From positions 282,106 through 346,105 of the forward strand of contig NZ_JBFAKK010000009.1 of assembly GCF_040655735.1 (NCBI RefSeq): a stretch of 64,000 nucleotides of DNA, written 5' to 3'. The notes below the pieces were generated by a model. The model was given only the letters and a program-made list of their open reading frames with translations. It was not told where the DNA came from and did no database searches. Shown in pieces: positions 59,804 to 64,000 of the stretch. Each line of letters opens with the position of its first letter. The first letter of the stretch is position 1. The stretch comes from Phytomonospora sp040655735 (lineage in GTDB: Bacteria > Actinomycetota > Actinomycetes > Mycobacteriales > Micromonosporaceae). The position numbers and the translations under genes were made by a program.

Positions 59804-60427
59804 ATGACCAATCCGCCGCAGCTGCCGTCGGACGTTCCACTGTGGCCGGAGGAGGCCCGTCCGGCCGCTCCGAGGCCGCCGGCCACGGCCCGCCCGGCCG
59901 AGCCGACGCCGGGCAACCCCCTGTGGGATCCGCCCTCGCAGCCCGCCGCGCAGGCCGCGCCGAGCGCGGGCAGCTTCTCGCTGCCGCCCGCGGAGACCAG
60001 CGGGAGCCGTCGCAGCGGCAGCGCGCCGCCACCGCCTCCTCCTCCGGCGACCACCGTCGCCCAGCAGCCCGCGCAGACGCAACGTCGCAAGAAGCAGGTC
60101 GCGGCGACTCCGGCTCCGCCCCCTCCGGCGCAGCCCTCCTACGAGTACGAACCGGCCGCGTACACGCCCCCGGCCTATGACATGCCGAGCTACGAGTCCT
60201 CGCGGGAGCCCTACAACCCGCAGGCCGTGACGCCGGACTACCGGGCGGAGCAGGCCTGGCAGCCGCCGCCCCCGCTCCCGCCGGCGACCACGGGCGGCCA
60301 GAAGGTCGCGCGGGTCTTCCGGATCGGCTTCGGGCTGCTGTTTCGGGGCACCGGTCGCTGCATCTGGCTGCTCGGGCGCGCCATCGAGCGCGGCGGGCTG
60401 AAGATGGCCCCGCCGAAGCGCAGGTAG
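59804..60427 (+). CDS. Proline-rich protein with C-terminal hydrophobic helix
   Basis: The 207-residue protein is rich in Pro, Ala and Gln over residues 1-160, with PPPPPPP and APPPPAQPSYEYEP runs. The C-terminus has one amphipathic or membrane-associating helix (KVARVFRIGFGLLFRGTGRC, ..IWLLGRAIERGG) and a basic tail. No family is recognised. The layout suggests a disordered cytoplasmic arm anchored at the membrane. Confidence 0.65.
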   Translation: MTNPPQLPSDVPLWPEEARPAAPRPPATARPAEPTPGNPLWDPPSQPAAQAAPSAGSFSLPPAETSGSRRSGSAPPPPPPPATTVAQQPAQTQRRKKQVAATPAPPPPAQPSYEYEPAAYTPPAYDMPSYESSREPYNPQAVTPDYRAEQAWQPPPPLPPATTGGQKVARVFRIGFGLLFRGTGRCIWLLGRAIERGGLKMAPPKRR

Positions 60428-60464
60428 CGAAACGTCCCGCCGGTGACGGCGGGACGGGCGTTTC

Positions 60465-61076
60465 TCAGTCGACGAGCCGGACGAGACCCGAACCCAGGTC
60501 GTAGCGCGCGCCCACGACGTCGGCGGCCGCGAGGTCCTTCGCCGCCCGCAGTTCGGCGACGGTGTGCATCACCTGGAGCCGCATCGCGGCCTCGTTCGGG
60601 TTCTCCGGATCCTCGCGCAGCGCCTGCGCTGAGGAGCGGTAGAGCTGTCCGACCAGGTAGGACATCGAGCCGCTCGGTGCGGCGGTGCCCTCGATGGTGT
60701 CGCGGGCGGCCTTGACACCCAGTTCGATGGCCCCGCAATGTCCGTGCCCGAGGACGACGATGAGCGAAACGGCGAGCTTGGCGACGGCGAACTCCAGCGA
60801 CCCGATCGCCGCGCGGTCGGGGACGTGACCGGCGGTCCGCACGACGATGAGCTGCCCGAAGTCCTGGTCGAAGAGGGCTTCGGCGGTCACCCGCGAGTCG
60901 ACGCAGGTGAAGATCGCCGCGACGGGGTTCTGCTCCTCGGCGTGGCGCCGGGCCGCGGCGACATCATGGCCGTGCTCGGGTTCGCCGGCCACGAACCGCC
61001 GGTTGCCCTCCTGCAGCCGCCGAAGTACCTCGGTGGCGCTGGGACGGGTCTCCGCCGCGTTCAGCTTGATCGACAT
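60465..61076 (-). CDS. Beta-class carbonic anhydrase
   Basis: The 203-residue protein has the zinc ligands C58, D60 (with R62) in CVDSR and H111, C114 in HGHCGA. It interconverts CO2 and bicarbonate in the cytoplasm. ATG 61076 follows AAGGA. The length is near the family minimum, so it is complete. It converges with the proline-rich protein gene. Confidence 0.93.
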   Translation of the reverse strand: MSIKLNAAETRPSATEVLRRLQEGNRRFVAGEPEHGHDVAAARRHAEEQNPVAAIFTCVDSRVTAEALFDQDFGQLIVVRTAGHVPDRAAIGSLEFAVAKLAVSLIVVLGHGHCGAIELGVKAARDTIEGTAAPSGSMSYLVGQLYRSSAQALREDPENPNEAAMRLQVMHTVAELRAAKDLAAADVVGARYDLGSGLVRLVD

Positions 61077-61323
61077 GCCGCCGATCCTTCCAGTGGGGCT
61101 CAGAAGGTCGCAAGCCTTTCCCACTTCCCTGTGATGAGGAACGGCGGTGATGGCGCGCACATGTCCGCGCGGGACGAGGGCGTGTCGATGGACGGGCATG
61201 AATGGGACGATACTCGACATAATGCTCAGGAGCCCCGATGGACGCGCCGTGTCCCGGCACCGGCGCTTGTCGCCATCGTCTAGGCTGCCAAACGGAAAGC
61301 TCCCAACGGTCCGGAAAGTTCTC

Positions 61324-62574
61324 ATGCCTCTTGAGCTGCGCAGCCGTACCGCCACCGGGACCGAAGCGTCCACAGTCGACAGGGTCCGCAAGCGTCGCAG
61401 GACCCTGGTCGCGGTCGGCGGTCTCTGCGTCGTGTGGGCCGCCGCGCTGATCGCCGCGGTCCCCTTCTACCGCCTCTACGACCTGCGGATCTACCACAAC
61501 GCCATCGCCGGCTGGCTGGACGGCGACGATCTCTACGCCTACTTCCAGGCCAACAACGGACTCGGATTCACCTATCCGCCCTTCGGCGCCTTCTTCCTCA
61601 CGCCGATCACCGCCTGGCCGATGTGGGCCTCGGGCGTGCTCACCACCGTCGCCGGCGTGTTCGCGCTGCTGGCCTGCCTCTACTTCATCGTCGCGCCCTT
61701 CGCGCGGGAGCGGGCCTGGAGCGTCCCCGTGGTCGTGCTGACCGTCGGACTCGCCGCCCTCGCGATCGAGCCGGTCCGCCAGACCCTCGGCTACGGCCAG
61801 ATAAACCTCGTACTGGCCGCGATGGTCCTGGCCGACATGGCCGCACTGCGCTCCGGATCGAAGTGGGCCGGCCTCGGCATCGGCCTGGCCACGGCGATCA
61901 AACTCACCCCCGCGCTGTTCATCGTCTACCTGCTGGTCGCCCGACGATGGCGCGCCGCCGCCGTGGCGACCGGAACGACGCTGCTCGCCTGGGGCATCGC
62001 CTTCGCCGTGGCGCCCGGATCCTCGGTGACCTACTGGGGCGCGGTGTTCTGGAACTCCGCCCGTGTCGGACGCGCCGACTTCACGCCCAACCAGTCCCTC
62101 GCCGGATTCCTCGCGAGGCTCTACGACCGCACCGACACCCCGCTGCTGCTGTGGATCTCCTTCGGGCTGCTCATGCTCGTCCTCGGACTCACCCGCGCGC
62201 TCGCCGCCCACAAGGCCGGCGACGAGCTGTCGGCCTTCGCCATCATCGGCCTGACCGCCAACGTCATCAGCCCCATCTCCTGGTCGCACCATCTGGTGTG
62301 GGCCGTGCCAGCGGTCGCCGTGCTCGTCTTCAACGCGCTGGAGCGGCGCTCGCGCTGGATCGGGCTGGCCGCGGTGGCGACCTACACGCTGTTCGTCGTG
62401 TCGCCGATATGGTTCTTCGACCCGTGGAGCAACAGCCACTGGACCGGCGGGCCGCTGCGGGTGGCCGCCGAGAACTCCTTCGCGGTGGCGATAATCGTGC
62501 TGGTCGCCGCGCTCCCCCACTCCGAACCGCGCCGTACCCGCCTCCCCTACCCACGGCGGACGCTGGCCGCTTGA
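61324..62574 (+). CDS. GT87 (DUF2029) mannosyltransferase
   Basis: The 416-residue protein has about ten membrane segments and the GT87 pattern: DLRIYHNAIAGWL near residue 56, FTYPPFGAFFLTPI near 83, FTPNQSLAGFLARLYD around 250, and SPISWSHHLVWAVPAVAVL near 315. Such enzymes transfer mannose from polyprenyl-phospho-mannose to cell-envelope lipids. ATG 61324 was chosen because the family starts at this point; upstream sequence in frame is not conserved-looking. Confidence 0.88.
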   Translation: MPLELRSRTATGTEASTVDRVRKRRRTLVAVGGLCVVWAAALIAAVPFYRLYDLRIYHNAIAGWLDGDDLYAYFQANNGLGFTYPPFGAFFLTPITAWPMWASGVLTTVAGVFALLACLYFIVAPFARERAWSVPVVVLTVGLAALAIEPVRQTLGYGQINLVLAAMVLADMAALRSGSKWAGLGIGLATAIKLTPALFIVYLLVARRWRAAAVATGTTLLAWGIAFAVAPGSSVTYWGAVFWNSARVGRADFTPNQSLAGFLARLYDRTDTPLLLWISFGLLMLVLGLTRALAAHKAGDELSAFAIIGLTANVISPISWSHHLVWAVPAVAVLVFNALERRSRWIGLAAVATYTLFVVSPIWFFDPWSNSHWTGGPLRVAAENSFAVAIIVLVAALPHSEPRRTRLPYPRRTLAA

Positions 62575-62580
62575 ACGCAC

Positions 62581-62619
62581 GAGAAGAGCCCCGGACCACA
62601 TCGGTCCGGGGCTCTTCTC
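62581..62619. terminator. Terminator between convergent genes
   Basis: GAGAAGAGCCCCGGACC and GGTCCGGGGCTCTTCTC form a perfect 17-bp stem with a 5-nt loop, 6 bp after the GT87 stop and 5 bp before the VOC stop. Confidence 0.9.
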
Positions 62620-62624
62620 GCTTC

Positions 62625-63041
62625 TCAGGCGAGGCCGTTGTCGGCGAGCCAACGCGGGTCGGGCTCCACCATCTGCAGGATCTCGACGATGACGCCGTCG
62701 GGCCCCCTGAACTGCACCCGGCGCTGACCCCAGGGCTCGGTCGCCAACGGCAGCACGACGTCGAGTCCGGCCGCCCGGAGACGGCGGTCCTCGGCGTCGA
62801 CGTCCTCGACGAGGAGGCCCAGGAGGGTCCCGGCGACGGACGCGCCGCGCAGCTCGGCGGGCAGGGACTCATGGTCGCGATCGACGAAGTCGAGGGCCAC
62901 GTTCGGGTGGTCGGAGTGCTGGGCGTTGACGTACCAGCCGACGTCGATGCCCACGGTGAAGCCGAAGTGCTCGGTGAACCAGCGGGCGGCGGCTTGCGGG
63001 TCGGCCGACATCAGGGCCGTTCCCATCAGGGTGAATCGCAT
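62625..63041 (-). CDS. VOC-family (glyoxalase/bleomycin-resistance-like) protein
   Basis: The 138-residue protein is a two-module VOC fold: MRFTLMGTALMSADPQAAARWFTEHFGF, then VNAQHSDHPNVALDFVDRDHESLP, LLVEDVDAEDRRLRAAG and RVQFRGPDGVIVEILQMVEP in short pieces; a glutamate in the last motif is a usual metal ligand. Function may be a dioxygenase, isomerase or resistance protein. It is divergent from a TetR gene across an 80-bp gap with a large palindrome, which suggests inducible expression. Confidence 0.82.
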   Translation of the reverse strand: MRFTLMGTALMSADPQAAARWFTEHFGFTVGIDVGWYVNAQHSDHPNVALDFVDRDHESLPAELRGASVAGTLLGLLVEDVDAEDRRLRAAGLDVVLPLATEPWGQRRVQFRGPDGVIVEILQMVEPDPRWLADNGLA

Positions 63042-63058
63042 GTCGTCTCCTCAGTCGT

Positions 63059-63102
63059 TTGATACCACTGCGAACATAGTACTTTGGTCGTAGTGGTGTC
63101 AA
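63059..63102. promoter_or_regulatory. 44-bp operator palindrome
   Basis: The left half TTGATACCACT...AGT (63059-63080) pairs with the right half ACT...AGTGGTGTCAA (63081-63102) at 18 of 22 positions, centred on AGTACT. It lies between the divergent VOC and TetR genes and covers both promoters. It is long for one TetR dimer, so two dimers may bind. Confidence 0.75.
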
Positions 63103-63121
63103 GGATGAGAGGATCACCGAC

Positions 63122-63700
63122 ATGGCCAGATCCAACCCCGAGCGGCGCCGGACCCTGCTCGACGCCGCCATCGACGTCCTCGCCGACGAAGGCGCGCGAG
63201 GGCTCACGTTCCGCGCCGTCGACGTGCGAGCGGCCGTGCCCGCCGGAACCACCTCGAACTACTTCGCCAGCCGCGACGCGCTACTACAGCAGGCCGGAGA
63301 GCACATCTACGGACGCTTCGCCCCCGGCCCGGAACAGGAGGCCGCCTACGCGCAGGCCCCGCCGGACCGCGAGACGATCCGAGCGTCCATGCACGAGCTG
63401 CTGAAGAGGGTCGCCGCCGACCGCAACGGATACCTCGCGCTGCTGGAACTGCGCCTGGAGGCGACCCGACGACCCCACCTGCGGGCGACACTGACAACGA
63501 CGACAGCGGCGAACCTCGAAGCCGATCGACGCCGACACACCGACGGCGGATTCCCCGGGGACGAGCACACCGCGATGATCCTGTATCTCGCGATGAGCGG
63601 ACTGATCGTCGAACAGCTGACACTGCCGGGGGCATGGGACGGCGTGGAAGTCGACAGGCTGGTGGACAACATTTGCGACCGGGTAGTGCCGGATCGGTGA
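63122..63700 (+). CDS. TetR-family regulator of the divergent VOC gene
   Basis: The 192-residue protein has the TetR helix-turn-helix GLTFRAVDVRAAVPAGTTSNYF (about residues 28-49, in its two halves) and a C-terminal ligand domain. ATG 63122 follows AAGGATGAGAGGATC, with GAGAGGA as ribosome site. The 44-bp palindrome immediately upstream is the likely operator. It most likely represses the VOC gene and itself; the ligand is unknown. Confidence 0.85.
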   Translation: MARSNPERRRTLLDAAIDVLADEGARGLTFRAVDVRAAVPAGTTSNYFASRDALLQQAGEHIYGRFAPGPEQEAAYAQAPPDRETIRASMHELLKRVAADRNGYLALLELRLEATRRPHLRATLTTTTAANLEADRRRHTDGGFPGDEHTAMILYLAMSGLIVEQLTLPGAWDGVEVDRLVDNICDRVVPDR

Positions 63701-63907
63701 CGGGCGAAGTTCAGGGGTGCGGGAGGACCGAGGGGCAGGGCTCCGGGGGGGGGAGGGCTGCGGGGTGGGGCTTCGGCGACGCCCGAGACCCGGCGACGCC
63801 CGAGGCCCGGCGCGGCCAGCGGGCTGACGGACTGACGGGCCTGCGGCCAAGGCGAAGCCGGCCGCACACAAGCGCCGACCAAACGGCCCGCAACCCAGGC
63901 GTAGGTC

Positions 63908-64000
63908 CGGGTCCAGGGACGGAGTTCCTGGTGGGGGTCTGGGGGCGAAGCCTCCCAGCAGGGTCTGGGACGGAGTCCCAGCGGGGTCCGGGGCGGAGCT
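63908..64000. repeat. GC-rich intergenic repeats
   Basis: Four imperfect units contain GGTC(C/T)GGG-ACGGAGT-CCC-type cores, each with its own small inverted repeat (for example GGGACGGAGTCCC), spaced by about 22-27 nt. They run off the window edge. Upstream (63711-63907) I see only GC-rich intergenic DNA with no gene. The pattern is common in high-GC actinomycetes. Confidence 0.6.

Overview
The window is chromosomal DNA of a high-GC Gram-positive actinomycete. The evidence is strong GC bias at third codon positions, frequent GTG and TTG starts, ATGA/GTGA stop-start overlaps, an IdeR-type iron box, a fabD-fabH-acpP-fabF-accD cluster with a FasR-type regulator, DUF3145, YbaB/WXG-type proteins and a BldC-like MerR protein. 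Gene content looks closest to Glycomycetaceae or Micromonosporaceae, but that is a guess from gene families. I saw no rRNA, tRNA, prophage, insertion sequence or CRISPR array.

Layout. 1-8.8 kb: NUDIX fragment, FhuF-like iron protein behind an iron box, secreted M6 protease, a Gfo/Idh/MocA oxidoreductase, TetR and DUF1772 genes, a CDF metal exporter, and an amine oxidase whose frame has no stop near its expected end. 9-12 kb: secreted glycosidase with CBM2 and a secreted M15-like protein. 12-15 kb: yaaA and a minus-strand operon for oxidative deoxyhexose use (aldo/keto reductase, lactonase, mutarotase). 15-19.6 kb: an ADP-ribose/NAD-flavoured island (ADP-ribosylglycohydrolase, DUF4132 protein with a small partner, NADAR protein). 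20-23 kb: cell-surface genes, including tandem DUF4352 paralogues that share an unusual start-codon hairpin. 23.4-26.2 kb: lutABC for L-lactate. 26.3-29.1 kb: membrane protein, two YbaB-like proteins and a WXG-like protein. 29.1-37.2 kb: fasR, secreted GH16, SnoaL-like gene, the scar of a deleted MarR/monooxygenase pair, S9 peptidase, cupin, a protein with five DUF1707 repeats, GNAT. 37.2-49.8 kb: hrpA, the fatty-acid synthesis operon (with an atypical FabD), a zinc-ribbon membrane protein, an ABC-2 exporter.

49.86-52.59 kb has no convincing large protein gene. About 2 kb is strand-biased, repeat-rich DNA (a degenerate ~54-nt array, nested 8-nt repeats, a ~28-nt array). It is followed by a clear promoter and a ~690-nt structured leader with hairpins, candidate short upstream ORFs, a ~17-nt A-rich repeat array and a strong terminator-like hairpin just before a MerR-family gene. 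This leader is my best candidate for an undescribed regulatory system. 53-64 kb returns to ordinary genes: metallo-hydrolase, P-loop kinase, FAD monooxygenase/TetR pair, DUF3145, NagZ lipoprotein, beta-carbonic anhydrase, GT87 mannosyltransferase, and a VOC/TetR divergent pair around a 44-bp palindrome.

How the genes work together: fasR probably controls the fab operon 11 kb away; lutABC oxidises lactate; the aldo/keto reductase, lactonase and mutarotase form one sugar pathway; several regulator/target pairs (TetR-DUF1772, TetR-monooxygenase, TetR-VOC) have visible operator palindromes between them.
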